From Lysobacter sp. TY2-98 (GTDB lineage Bacteria > Pseudomonadota > Gammaproteobacteria > Xanthomonadales > Xanthomonadaceae): a stretch of DNA of 64,000 nucleotides. The DNA lies in assembly GCF_003367355.1 (NCBI RefSeq), contig NZ_CP031413.1, forward strand, positions 2,994,001 to 3,058,000. Direction: 5' to 3'. The translations under genes and the position numbers were made by a program. The first letter of the stretch is position 1. Each line of letters begins with the position of its first letter. Below the pieces are notes generated by a model. It made no database searches and was not told where the DNA came from. It was given only the letters and a program-made list of their open reading frames with translations. Below are positions 28,143 through 37,665 of the stretch, piece by piece.

Positions 28143-30701
28143 ATGAACAGGCATCGATGGGCGTTGCTTGCGGCGGTGCTCAGTGCGTCGGCGACGGCGT
28201 CCGCCGCGCCCAAGGCGCCGCCAACGCCGGACTGGCGCGACCAGATCGTCTATTTCGTGATGCTCGACCGCTTCGACGACGGCGATCCGCGCAACGACGA
28301 TCAGCACACGGGCGAATTCGACCCCGGCGATGGTGCGCACTACAGCGGTGGCGACCTCGCCGGCGTGACACGACGCCTGGACTACATCCGCGGCCTCGGC
28401 GCGACCGCGGTCTGGATCACGCCGCCGGTCGCGCACCAGTGGTGGAACCCGCGCGCGAACTACGGCGGCTACCACGGCTATTGGGCCGACGATTTCTCGA
28501 AGGTCGATGCGCACTTCGGCACGCTCGCGGACTACCGCGCGCTGGCCGACGGCCTGCACGGCCGCGGCATGTACCTCGTGCAGGACGTGGTGGTGAATCA
28601 CGTCGCCGACTACTTCCGCTACGACACCGCGCCCGGCGTCGATCCATCGCAGGGTTACACGCCGGTGCGCGATCCGCGCGGCCATGTCGCACCCACGCAG
28701 GCGCCGTTCGATCTCAACGATCCGCGTCGCCCGCGCGATCGTGCCGCCGCGATCTATCACTGGACACCCGACATCGTCGATTACGGCAATGCCGCGCAGG
28801 AGAAGAACTGGCAGCTTGCCGGGCTCGACGATCTCAATACCGAGAACGCAACCGTGCGACGCGCGCTGCGTGCTAGCTACGCGAAGTGGATCCGCGACGT
28901 CGGCGTCGATGCATTCCGCGTCGACACCGCGTTCTACGTGCCGCCCGCCTACTTCGAGGATTTCCTCTACGCCAATGATGCGAAGGCGCCCGGCATCCTG
29001 CGTGTGGCGAAGGCGAACGGGAAGCCCGCGTTCCATCTCTTCGGTGAGGGCTTCGGCCTCGATCGTCCGTTCGACGACACGCAGGCGCGCAAGATCGAAA
29101 CCTACGTGCGTGGCGAGCACGGCGAGCCGCGCCTGCCGGGCATGATCGATTTTCCGCTGTACGGCACCACGCTCGACGTGTTCGCACGCGGACGCCCGAC
29201 CGCCGAGCTTGCTGATCGCATCAAGCGGCGCATGCGTGTGCATTCGGCGCCGCATCTGATGGCGACGTTCGTGGACAACCATGACGTCGACCGTTTCCGC
29301 GCGACCGGCAGCGACGCGGCATTGAAGCAGGCGTTGCTGATGCTGATGACGCTGCCGGGCATACCGGTCGTGTACTACGGCACCGAGCAGGGCTTCACGC
29401 AGCAGCGCGCGGCGATGTTCGCCCGCGGGTACGCCTCCGGGGGGCGCGACCATTTCGACACGACGAGCGATGGCTATCGCTACCTGCAGCGCGTGATTGC
29501 CTTGCGACGCGGCAATCGCACGCTGTCACGCGGCACGCCGACGCTTCTCGCTTCGAATCCTGCGGCACCAGGTGCGTTGGTGTATTGCATGGACGGCGCC
29601 GGCGGTGCCGTCCTGGTCGCGTTCAATACGGCGGATCGGCCGACGTTGCTCGATGCGCTGGATGTGCCCGTTCGTGGAACTCCGCGCCCGCTCTTTTCGA
29701 TCGATGGCGACGCGCCGTCGTGGGACGGGCGCCGTCCGCTGGTACTTCCCGCACGCGCTGGCTATGCATGGGCGATCGATGCAACACCTTCGCGGGCCGA
29801 CACCGTCCACGACCCGCTGACGATCGAGGCGCTGCCGTCCAAGCTCGCTGAAATGCAGTCCATCACCGGGCGCGCGACGCCAGGCGCCCACCTGCAGCTT
29901 CTTCTGGATGGCGATCTCTCGACCGCGCTGCCGGTCACCGTCGCGCGCGACGGACGTTGGCGCGCCACATTGCCGACGTCCGACCTCGTCGACCCCGAGG
30001 TCGCCCATCGACTCGTCGCGTTCGATGCGGCGCGCGCCACGGTCTCCTCGCCTGCGACGTTCCACGTCGACCGCGAGTGGGTGACGCTCGCCGACGTCGC
30101 CGATCCGCAGGGCGACGACATCGGTCCCACGGGCCGCTATATGTACCCTGCCGACGCGGCGTGGCGTGCGGCCCATCCGGGCGACATCACGCGCGTGCGG
30201 GCGTCCGGCAGCGGCGGCGCGCTACGCCTCGACGTCAGTCTGCGCACGCTGATGAGGTCGTGGAACCCCGCCAACGGCTTCGACCACGTCGCGCTCACCG
30301 TCTACGTTTCGCTCCCGAACGCGCGCGACGGCGCCGCCACGCTACCGCTGCAGGGCGCGGTGCTCCCGAGCAGCGCGCGCTGGCAGCGACGCCTGCGCAT
30401 CGGCGGCTGGTCGAACACGCTGACGTCGTCCGATGGCGCCGACGCCACGCACGAAGGCACGCCGATGACGCCAGGTGCGCAACTGCGCGTCGACGCGGCG
30501 ACCTCGACGCTGCAGGTGCTGCTGCCGTCGTCTGCACTCGGACGCCTGTCGTCGCTGCGGGGCGCGCGCGTCTACGTCACGACGTGGGACTACGACGGTG
30601 GCTATCGTGGCCTGTCGCCCGACGGCGACTCGCACACCTTCGGTGGTGCGCCAGCGGACGCACCCAAGATCCTCGACGACGCCTGGCTCGAGCTGCGCTG
30701 A
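28143..30701 (+). CDS. secreted GH13 alpha-amylase family enzyme with glucodextranase-like C-terminal domain
   Basis: An 852-residue protein with signal peptide (MNRHRWALLAAVLSASATASA). The GH13 barrel spans about residues 30-450: IYFVMLDRF start, VVNHVAD (region I), nucleophile D261 in DAFRVDTAF, acid/base E302 in FGEGFGLD and transition-state stabiliser D381 in VDNHDVDRF. A short C-domain follows, then a linker region, and from about residue 640 a beta-rich module (VTLADVADPQGDDIGPTGRY ... NGFDHVALTVYVSLP) resembling the C-terminal module of glucodextranase, which may bind glucan or the cell surface. It should cut alpha-1,4 (or 1,6) glucan outside the inner membrane. Divergent from the receptor gene, sharing its operator. 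Substrate is inferred from context. Confidence 0.88.
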   Translation: MNRHRWALLAAVLSASATASAAPKAPPTPDWRDQIVYFVMLDRFDDGDPRNDDQHTGEFDPGDGAHYSGGDLAGVTRRLDYIRGLGATAVWITPPVAHQWWNPRANYGGYHGYWADDFSKVDAHFGTLADYRALADGLHGRGMYLVQDVVVNHVADYFRYDTAPGVDPSQGYTPVRDPRGHVAPTQAPFDLNDPRRPRDRAAAIYHWTPDIVDYGNAAQEKNWQLAGLDDLNTENATVRRALRASYAKWIRDVGVDAFRVDTAFYVPPAYFEDFLYANDAKAPGILRVAKANGKPAFHLFGEGFGLDRPFDDTQARKIETYVRGEHGEPRLPGMIDFPLYGTTLDVFARGRPTAELADRIKRRMRVHSAPHLMATFVDNHDVDRFRATGSDAALKQALLMLMTLPGIPVVYYGTEQGFTQQRAAMFARGYASGGRDHFDTTSDGYRYLQRVIALRRGNRTLSRGTPTLLASNPAAPGALVYCMDGAGGAVLVAFNTADRPTLLDALDVPVRGTPRPLFSIDGDAPSWDGRRPLVLPARAGYAWAIDATPSRADTVHDPLTIEALPSKLAEMQSITGRATPGAHLQLLLDGDLSTALPVTVARDGRWRATLPTSDLVDPEVAHRLVAFDAARATVSSPATFHVDREWVTLADVADPQGDDIGPTGRYMYPADAAWRAAHPGDITRVRASGSGGALRLDVSLRTLMRSWNPANGFDHVALTVYVSLPNARDGAATLPLQGAVLPSSARWQRRLRIGGWSNTLTSSDGADATHEGTPMTPGAQLRVDAATSTLQVLLPSSALGRLSSLRGARVYVTTWDYDGGYRGLSPDGDSHTFGGAPADAPKILDDAWLELR

Positions 30702-30707
30702 CCGGAG

Positions 30708-32528
30708 TCAGCGCAGCGGACCGAGCAGGAACTGCAGGGGCAAGTCGACGCGCGCCTTCCATGCCGCTTCGTTGTGCTCGGCGCCTTCGTAGACGCGACT
30801 GAGCACGTCACGTCCCTCGCGATAACCCAGTGCGGGCATCGCCGCGTCGATGCGCTGCTGGAACGGCGCGTACTCCGCGTCGAGCGTGCGCGTGCCGTGG
30901 TCGAAGTAGATCCGGTGCGTACCGGCGCGTGGCAGGTGCGACGCGAACCAGTCGACGCTTGCGCCGTTCGCGGCCGGCCAGTGCGTCGACACCGCACCCG
31001 CGCCGCCGAACACGTCGGGCCGCTGCGCCAGCGCGTACAACGAGATCAGCCCGCCCATGCTCGAGCCCATGACGAACGTGTCGGCCGGGGCCGTCTTCGT
31101 GCGGTAGTGCGCGTCGATGAAGGGCTTGAGCTCCTCGGCGAGGTAACGCACGTAGTCGTCCGAGCGCAGCGTCGCCGCATCCACCGGCGGTATGCCGTCG
31201 ACCCCGACGTTGATCGAACTGCGCGCGACTGGCGCCTTCGGCATGTACTCCGCGAAGCGCAGCGGCGTGTTCCAGACACCGACCACGATCGCCTCGCGCA
31301 CGCGGTGCGTGGCGATCAGGCGTGTCATGGCGCCGTCGACATCCCAGTCGACGCCGGTGGTGTAGCTCAATGTCGGATCGAACAGGTTCTGCCCGTCGTG
31401 CATGTAGAGCACGGGATAGCGCCGCTTCGGGTCGCGGCCGTACGACGGGGGCAACCACACGTCGACGTTGCGCGCGACGACGAAGCGCGACGGCAACTCC
31501 TGCCAGCTTTCCGTATGCCCGGTCGCGTTGAGGGCCGGCGCGTGTACCGCGTACGCCCAGCGCAGGAACGGCGGCAGCATCTGCGCCCAGCTCGCCTGCT
31601 GGTGCTTGCCCCCGTCGAGCACGTACAGCGCGACGTCGCTGCGGTCGGCGCGATGCGCGGCATCGTCGTTCACGCGGTAGCCCACCTGCTTCAGGCCCTT
31701 CATGCCGCCCGCATCGACGTTCCAGCCGTCGACCACGTCGCGCACGTCGTCGACCGCGTCGTTGACGCCGTCGCCGTCGCGATCGCTCGTCTCCTCGTCG
31801 GTGCCGATCGCGAAGAAGAAGCGCGCGCCATTGCGCGGCGGTGTGCTCGCGACCATCGACTGCGCGATGCGCGTGCGCTGCTGCGTGTCGGGGCGGGTCC
31901 GGTCGGTCGACAGCCAGAACGACGGCGAAAAGGCACCGACGCGCGCGAACACCTCGGGGTACTGCCAGCCGACGTTGAACGCATGGGCACCGCCGAGCGA
32001 CCAGCCGAGGATCGCGCGCGCCTCCGGCGAGGGCCGCACCGCATAACGCGACTCCACGAAGGGCACGAGGGTGTGCACGAGCCATTCGGAATAGGCGTGC
32101 GCGCGTGCGCCGACGTCGCCGTACTTCGTCGGCGACACCACCGCCTTACCCGCGGCGCGATCGGAAAAGCCATAGGCGCCCATGCGGTCAGGCGGCATGT
32201 CGATCGCGACCACCACCGGTGCGCGGATCGTGCCGGCCGACGCCAGCGACATCACGGTGTCGGCCAGATGCACGGCTTCCGCGTCCTGCCCGTCGTCGAC
32301 GTAAAGCGCATCGCAACCCGGCTGGGTGCCGGCACCGCAGGTGGGCGGCACGAAGACGCGCACGCGCAGTGGCGGGGTCGACACGCCCGGCGCCATGATC
32401 TGCAGGGTGTCGACGCGCAGCGGTGCGACATCCGCCGCCTGTGCCGCCACCGCAGCCATCGACAGCGACGTCGCGAACGCAGCGCGCACTACGCGACGCC
32501 GCCACGTCGCGTCGACACATCCGTACAT
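30708..32528 (-). CDS. secreted protein with two fused esterase (alpha/beta-hydrolase) domains
   Basis: About 606 residues with an N-terminal signal peptide (ending AAVAAQA). Two separate alpha/beta-hydrolase domains of the enterochelin-esterase/esterase D type follow. Domain 1 (about 35-320) has nucleophile elbow GWSLGG; domain 2 (about 330-600) has YPVLYMHDGQNLF and elbow GSSMGG with a late AEHNEAAW histidine. Domain 1 also has DEETSDRDGDGVNDAVDD, a calcium-binding loop of EF-hand or thrombospondin-3 type just after the elbow region. The sequence does not name a substrate; in a maltodextrin locus, deacylation of modified glucans is one idea. It converges with the amylase gene at seven bases. 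The start at 32528 has an AGGGCGAGG box; ATG 32552 is an alternative overlapping the opposite gene. Confidence 0.78.
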   Translation of the reverse strand: MYGCVDATWRRRVVRAAFATSLSMAAVAAQAADVAPLRVDTLQIMAPGVSTPPLRVRVFVPPTCGAGTQPGCDALYVDDGQDAEAVHLADTVMSLASAGTIRAPVVVAIDMPPDRMGAYGFSDRAAGKAVVSPTKYGDVGARAHAYSEWLVHTLVPFVESRYAVRPSPEARAILGWSLGGAHAFNVGWQYPEVFARVGAFSPSFWLSTDRTRPDTQQRTRIAQSMVASTPPRNGARFFFAIGTDEETSDRDGDGVNDAVDDVRDVVDGWNVDAGGMKGLKQVGYRVNDDAAHRADRSDVALYVLDGGKHQQASWAQMLPPFLRWAYAVHAPALNATGHTESWQELPSRFVVARNVDVWLPPSYGRDPKRRYPVLYMHDGQNLFDPTLSYTTGVDWDVDGAMTRLIATHRVREAIVVGVWNTPLRFAEYMPKAPVARSSINVGVDGIPPVDAATLRSDDYVRYLAEELKPFIDAHYRTKTAPADTFVMGSSMGGLISLYALAQRPDVFGGAGAVSTHWPAANGASVDWFASHLPRAGTHRIYFDHGTRTLDAEYAPFQQRIDAAMPALGYREGRDVLSRVYEGAEHNEAAWKARVDLPLQFLLGPLR

Positions 32529-32537
32529 TCCTCGCCC

Positions 32538-32543
32538 TAGAAT
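32538..32543 (+). promoter_or_regulatory. possible -10 box giving a leaderless message
   Basis: TAGAAT stands seven bases ahead of ATG 32551, so transcription would begin at or next to the start codon. No ribosome-binding site is visible for that gene. Confidence 0.4.
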
Positions 32544-32550
32544 CGTCGTC

Positions 32551-32862
32551 ATGGATTACGAGCTCGTCATCAAGTTCTACCGCAAGTCGCTCGACGACGA
32601 GGCGTTCCTCGCCACGATCGAGGAGGAGCTGAAGCCGGTGCTCGGCGCCTCGGCGCGCACCGATGGATACGACGTGCGTCCGAAGGACATCAACCTCTTC
32701 GTACAGACCGACGATCCGCGCACGGTATTCCGCAAGATCAAGTCGGTGCTGGAGGCGCGGGGCATCGAGCGCGGCGTGTCCGCGGCGTACCGGCTCGTCG
32801 GCGGCGCACAGTTCACGTCGATCTGGCCGACGCGGCCGATGCGCCGCTTCACGCTCGACTGA
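32551..32862 (+). CDS. conserved small cytoplasmic protein of unknown function
   Basis: A 103-residue protein beginning MDYELVIKFYRKSLDDEAFL and ending RPMRRFTLD. It is predicted to be a soluble alpha/beta protein; charged, with no signal peptide or membrane segment and no motif I can assign. It lies between the divergent esterase gene and the convergent GH97 gene. The start codons of this gene and the esterase are only 22 bases apart, so their promoters overlap the opposite coding ends. Not obviously linked to sugar use. Confidence 0.7.
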   Translation: MDYELVIKFYRKSLDDEAFLATIEEELKPVLGASARTDGYDVRPKDINLFVQTDDPRTVFRKIKSVLEARGIERGVSAAYRLVGGAQFTSIWPTRPMRRFTLD

Positions 32863-32875
32863 CCACGCACCATCG

Positions 32876-34918
32876 TCAGCGCAGCGCCTTCAGGCGAATG
32901 GCCTCGCCACCACCGGGCGCGAGCTTCAGCGTCAGTACGTCACCGCGCTTCACCGATCTGGTCTCGACGACGAACGCGAACGGACTGGTCTTCCAGTCCG
33001 CACCGTCGCCATCGCGATAGATCTGCGCTTCGTAACGGCGCCCGGCATCGAGGAAGTCCAGCGGCAGCGTGAGCGTGCGTGCGTTCTCGTCGGTCACGGA
33101 GCCGACGAACCAGTCGTTGCCGCCACGTTGCTTGCGCACGACCGTCACGAAGTCACCCGGTTCGCCATTGATCACCTTCGTGTCTTCCCAGTCGGTCGGC
33201 ACGTCCTCGATGAAGCGGAACGCGTTCATGTGCTGCGCGTAGTGCTCGGGCAGATCCGCCGCCATCTGCACCGGTGAATAGATCACCACGTAGTTCGCGA
33301 GCTGCTTCGCGATCGTGCTCTGGATCGGCTGCCCGCCGCGGCCCTTCAGGCTCAGCACGCCGGGCGTGAAGTCGAACGGGCCGGCGAGCATGCGCGTGAA
33401 CACGAGATTGGCCTCGTGCTCGGGCGGGTTCGGTGGATTGCCCCAGGCGTTGTATTCCATGCCACGCGCACCTTCGCGCGCGATCCAGTTCGGATACGTG
33501 CGGCGCAGGCCGGTGTCCTTGATCGGTTCGTGGTCGACGATCGCGATGTGCCGCTTCGCCGCTTCCTGCACGACGCGCAGCTGATGGTTCGCGCGCCACT
33601 GGCCGTCATGCCATTCGCGCAGCACCGGGCCGCCGTCGACATCCTGACGTTCGATCTGGCCCGCGTCGCAGACGTAACCGGTCTTGACCACGTCGATGCC
33701 GAGTCGCGCATCAAGATCCAGCGCCTTCGGTAGCTGGCGCTCGTAATGGCTGACCGCGCAGCCCGTTTCGTGATGGCCGATCAGGTGCACGCCCTTCGCC
33801 GCCGCGTATTTCGACAGCCCTTCGATGTCGAAGTCGGGCGTCGCCCTGGTGAAGTCGAAATCCCAGCCGTTCGCGAACCAGTTGCCGTCCCAGCCGGGAT
33901 TCCACCCCTCGACGAGCACGCCACGGAAGCCGTGCGCGGCGGCGAAGTCGATGTGGCGCTTGGTTTCTTCCGTGGTGGCGCCGTGCTTCGGGCCCGTCGC
34001 CCACGTCTTCTCGTCGAGATGCAGCGACCACCACACACCGACGTATTTCGCCGGCTTGAACCAGCTCACATCGCCGAGCTTGTTGGGCTCGTTGAGGTTT
34101 AGGATGAGGCTGGACTCGACAAGACCGCCGGCGCGGTCGCTGATCGTGATCGTGCGCCACGGCGTGGTGAACGGTGCGGTGCGGCGCACCTTCCAGCCTT
34201 CGCTGCCGGGCGACAGCTGCGCCTTGAGGCGCTGGCCCTCGATGCGACGCAGCCACATGCTCGAGTAGTCGACGAGCGCGGCTTCATGGAACGAGAGATA
34301 AGTGCCGTCGTCCGTCTTCAGCGTGACCGGCGTATGCGCCTGGCTGACCTCGCGCAGTGGGGTGCGGTTGTACAGGTATTCGTAACGGTTCCATTCGCCC
34401 GCCGGAATCCACCACGCCGTCGCGTTCGGCACCACGTCGAACTCGGTGAGTTCCTCGGTGATGCGTACGTCCTTCATCGACGGCTGGTCCGGGAACTCGT
34501 AACGGAAGCCGAGGCCGTCATCGAACACGCGGAACGTCACGTCGATCGCGCGCTTGGCGTTGATCGTCTCGGTGAAACGCGTCCGCAGTTCGTTGTAATG
34601 GTTGCGGGTGACCCGACGCTCGCCCCACGGCTGTTCCCAGGTCTCGTCCGCGCTGCGCGTCTGCTGCGAGGTGAACGCGAGGTTGCGCTGAATCTGCTCG
34701 GCGTTCTGGAACAGGAAGCCGAGCCGCGACGTGCCGATCAGCGGCTTGTCGTCGCGGAACACGCGATAGCCGATGCGCCCGTCGTCGACGTCGAGCTCGA
34801 CGCGCAACGAATGATCCGGCGACTCCACGCTCGCGACGGTCTTGGCCAGCGCCGGATGCGCGGTGAGCAGCACGAGGGCGGAAACGAGGGCGGTCAGCGG
34901 ACGGCGTGACAGGCTCAT
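32876..34918 (-). CDS. GH97 alpha-glucosidase (SusB-like), periplasmic
   Basis: A 680-residue glycoside hydrolase family 97 enzyme with signal peptide (MSLSRRPLTALVSALVLLTAHPALA). The N-terminal beta-sandwich (SPDHSLRVELDVDDGRIGY) is followed by the barrel (GFRGVLVEGWNPGWDGNW) and a C-terminal beta domain. Family glutamates appear in HHETG, DHEPIKDTGLRRTYPN and RGMEYNAWG, the pattern of the inverting SusB-type group rather than retaining alpha-galactosidases. It would release glucose from maltodextrins in the periplasm, needing calcium. Only four bases separate it from the upstream pullulanase gene, so alpha-glucosidase, pullulanase and GH97 form one minus-strand operon. Confidence 0.92.
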   Translation of the reverse strand: MSLSRRPLTALVSALVLLTAHPALAKTVASVESPDHSLRVELDVDDGRIGYRVFRDDKPLIGTSRLGFLFQNAEQIQRNLAFTSQQTRSADETWEQPWGERRVTRNHYNELRTRFTETINAKRAIDVTFRVFDDGLGFRYEFPDQPSMKDVRITEELTEFDVVPNATAWWIPAGEWNRYEYLYNRTPLREVSQAHTPVTLKTDDGTYLSFHEAALVDYSSMWLRRIEGQRLKAQLSPGSEGWKVRRTAPFTTPWRTITISDRAGGLVESSLILNLNEPNKLGDVSWFKPAKYVGVWWSLHLDEKTWATGPKHGATTEETKRHIDFAAAHGFRGVLVEGWNPGWDGNWFANGWDFDFTRATPDFDIEGLSKYAAAKGVHLIGHHETGCAVSHYERQLPKALDLDARLGIDVVKTGYVCDAGQIERQDVDGGPVLREWHDGQWRANHQLRVVQEAAKRHIAIVDHEPIKDTGLRRTYPNWIAREGARGMEYNAWGNPPNPPEHEANLVFTRMLAGPFDFTPGVLSLKGRGGQPIQSTIAKQLANYVVIYSPVQMAADLPEHYAQHMNAFRFIEDVPTDWEDTKVINGEPGDFVTVVRKQRGGNDWFVGSVTDENARTLTLPLDFLDAGRRYEAQIYRDGDGADWKTSPFAFVVETRSVKRGDVLTLKLAPGGGEAIRLKALR

Positions 34919-34922
34919 GGGT

Positions 34923-37640
34923 TCACTCGATGACGAAAACGGCGGCGGTGCGGCCGGGCACGGTGACGCGGCCGGTCGGGTCGTAACGGGCTTCGCGCAC
35001 GCGCGCATCGGTGCCGGCGCGTTGCACGGGGTGGAGCACGTAGGCCTTGTGCGCTTCGCCGGGCAGCGCGAGGGTCTGCGCTTCCGGCGAAGTGTTGACG
35101 AGGTAGAGCAGCTCGCGCGCGCCGGGCAGGCCCGTGCCGTCGAGATGGCCGACGATCACTGCGGGGTTCTGCGTCGGGCCGGTGTTGAGGAAACTGAGAC
35201 GGCGTTCGACGTCGCTCGCGTTACGCAGGCGCAGCAGCGGCGTCGTCGCGCGCAGCTTCAGCCAGTCGCGGAAGACGTCGCGCGTCCAGGCGATCTCACG
35301 CGGTGCCGGCTTGATGGATGCATCGCGCAGGAAAGGCGCGAGGAGCGGCCAATCCTTGCCGTTGTCGGCGGACCGCGGCAGGCCGACACCGAAGCCGTTG
35401 TCGGTGTAGGTCCAGTCGAGCCGATTGAACGCGTCGCCCGACTCGAAGCTGTTGCGATCGAGTGACTTGCTGCGCAGCACGTCGATGCCGGCGTGGTAGT
35501 AGGCGACGCCCTGGCTCAATGCCACCACCGCGATGCCGAGCACCTGCGCGCGCGCACGCTCATCGCGCGGCGTCCCGGCAGGCAGGCGCAGCGCGTTCAC
35601 ATCGAACAGCGTGAGGTTGTCGTGGTTCTCGACATAGTTGACGACTTCGTCGGGCGCAGTTGCATAGCCCGCGGCTTGGCCCGCGTAGTCGAGCGCGGCC
35701 AGTGGCGCGGTCCGACCGTCGGCGAAGGTCGTCGTGTAGTCGCGCAGCGTGCCGGCCAGCCCCGCCCGGATCAGGTCGGCGGCGTGCAGCGCGTCGGTGC
35801 GCGACGCGGGTACTACGGCGAGTCCGTTGAGCCAGCCCTTGTTCGCACGCAACGCCTCGCCCGAATCGCAGCAGCCGCCGCCCCGCAGCGCATCGCGCGC
35901 GCGGTCGCTGAACGTCGCGATATCCGTGCCGTCCAGCCGCCCCTGCGCCGCCTGTACGAAGCGCGCACCGTTCGCGACTTCACCGAAATTCCAGCCTTCG
36001 CCGAGCATCGGCACGTCATGACCGACGGCATCGCGCAGCGCGCGTTGCGCGCGTTCCATCGCGGCGCGCGGCTGGTGGCCCATGAGGTCGAAGCGGAACG
36101 AGTCGATGCCGTAGTCGCGCGCCCAGCGCACCAGCGTGTCGGCCATGAGTCGCGCCATCATGCGGTGCTCGGTCGCTGTGTTCTCGCAACACGTGGAGTG
36201 CTCGACCTTGCCGTTCGCGTCGAGCCGGTAGTAGTAGCCCGGCACGATGCGATCGAGCACCGAGGTGTCGGCTTGGCCGGACGTCGTGGTGTGGTTGTAG
36301 ACGACGTCCATGCCGACGCGCAGGGCCAGCGCATGCAGTGCCTGCACCATCGCGCGGAACTCGCGGATGCGCACCGCGCCGTCGGCGGCGTCGGTCGCAT
36401 AGCTGCCCTCCGGTGCGCCGAAGTGCTGCGGGTCGTAGCCCCAGTTGTAGCAGTCGCGGTGGGCCACTTTCGCGATCGCCGCCTGCGGCGCCGGGCTGTC
36501 CGGCGCGCCCTTCAGGATTACGGGCGATGCGCAACCGCGTTCGGGAATCGTCGCGATGTCGAACACCGGCAGCAGGTGCACATCGGTCAGCCCGGCGGCG
36601 CGCAGCGCGGCGAGGTGTTTCATGCCTGCCGATGTAACGTCGGTGAAGGCGAGGTACTTGCCGCGATGTGGCGTCTGTACGCTCGCGTCGGCGACGGAGA
36701 AGTCGCGCACGTGCAGCTCGTACACGGTCATGTCGACCGGATTCTCAGCCGGCGCAGGTCGCGCGTGGTCGGGCCAGTGCGCCGGCGCGAGGTGCGGGTT
36801 GCTCGTGTCGCCCAGATCCTCGACCACGCTGCGCTTCGAGTCCGGCGTCAATGTCACCGAATACGGATCGGTGACGCGATTGCGTACGACGCCGAGGCCC
36901 GGCACGAAAACGTCGGTCAGGAACAGGTAGCTACGGCCACGCACATCGCCCGGTACACGCGCGGTCCACGCGCCGCTCGCCTCGTCGCGCTTCAGGGCGA
37001 CCGGCATCGCGTTCGCAGAACCGCGTCCGTAGAGGCACAGCGCGACGCGTCGCGCGGTCGGCGCCCAGACGCCGAAACGGGTGCCGCTGCGTTCGACCTG
37101 TGGTCCCAGTTCCGCCGCGTCGCCGTCGAAGGCCGCATCGAGCAGGCCCGGCGACTGCAGGTAGGTCGCGTCGACGGCACGCCCTTCGTCGTCCTCGCGC
37201 ACCAGCCACCACTGCGTCGCGACGTTCGCGCGCAGCGTGCGGGCATCGACGTCGCTAAGCTGGCGTTGCGCGCCCGCGGGGAGGAACCGAAACGCATCCG
37301 CCGCTTCGGGGGCGAGCGGCCGCGTCGGTGAGCGGGGTTGCAAGGCGAGATCGGCGCCTTGCACATGATGCGAGGCATCGATACGAAGCGCAGCGTCGTG
37401 CGACCCGACAAGGCGATAGCGCCCATCGTCGGGCATGCCGGGCCACCGCAGCGTGCGCGCGTCGAGCCAGTAGGCGCGGGCATCGAGGCGCGGGTCCGCA
37501 GCGGCGGACAGCGTGGTCGATGTCGCTTCGCGCGCGCAGTCGGCGGTCGTCGGCGCAGCGGCGAAGGCAGTGCCGGCAAACACGCCGACTGCAAGAGCGG
37601 TCAGCCCGATGTGCACGCCTCGCAGCCGATGCGACCGCAC
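34923..37640 (-). CDS. pullulanase-type alpha-1,6-glucosidase, secreted
   Basis: About 905 residues. After a signal-type N-terminus (RSHRLRGVHIGLTALAVGVFAGTAFA) come a beta-sandwich domain, a CBM48-like domain (RFGVWAPTARRVALCLY) and the GH13 barrel with the pullulanase hallmark YNWGYDP, then VVYNHT, nucleophile in DSFRFDLMGH, acid/base in LGEGWNFGE and VENHDNLTLFD. The C-terminal beta domain (RVTVPGRTAAVFVIE) is typical of the type. It debranches alpha-1,6 linkages in pullulan and branched maltodextrins. The start is uncertain: GTG 37640 is preferred because it yields a clean signal peptide without overlapping the upstream gene; no strong ribosome-binding site marks it. Same operon as XgtA-like and GH97 genes. 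Confidence 0.88.
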   Translation of the reverse strand: MRSHRLRGVHIGLTALAVGVFAGTAFAAAPTTADCAREATSTTLSAAADPRLDARAYWLDARTLRWPGMPDDGRYRLVGSHDAALRIDASHHVQGADLALQPRSPTRPLAPEAADAFRFLPAGAQRQLSDVDARTLRANVATQWWLVREDDEGRAVDATYLQSPGLLDAAFDGDAAELGPQVERSGTRFGVWAPTARRVALCLYGRGSANAMPVALKRDEASGAWTARVPGDVRGRSYLFLTDVFVPGLGVVRNRVTDPYSVTLTPDSKRSVVEDLGDTSNPHLAPAHWPDHARPAPAENPVDMTVYELHVRDFSVADASVQTPHRGKYLAFTDVTSAGMKHLAALRAAGLTDVHLLPVFDIATIPERGCASPVILKGAPDSPAPQAAIAKVAHRDCYNWGYDPQHFGAPEGSYATDAADGAVRIREFRAMVQALHALALRVGMDVVYNHTTTSGQADTSVLDRIVPGYYYRLDANGKVEHSTCCENTATEHRMMARLMADTLVRWARDYGIDSFRFDLMGHQPRAAMERAQRALRDAVGHDVPMLGEGWNFGEVANGARFVQAAQGRLDGTDIATFSDRARDALRGGGCCDSGEALRANKGWLNGLAVVPASRTDALHAADLIRAGLAGTLRDYTTTFADGRTAPLAALDYAGQAAGYATAPDEVVNYVENHDNLTLFDVNALRLPAGTPRDERARAQVLGIAVVALSQGVAYYHAGIDVLRSKSLDRNSFESGDAFNRLDWTYTDNGFGVGLPRSADNGKDWPLLAPFLRDASIKPAPREIAWTRDVFRDWLKLRATTPLLRLRNASDVERRLSFLNTGPTQNPAVIVGHLDGTGLPGARELLYLVNTSPEAQTLALPGEAHKAYVLHPVQRAGTDARVREARYDPTGRVTVPGRTAAVFVIE

Positions 37641-37665
37641 GTCGAACGATCCGGCGCGCGCCGGA

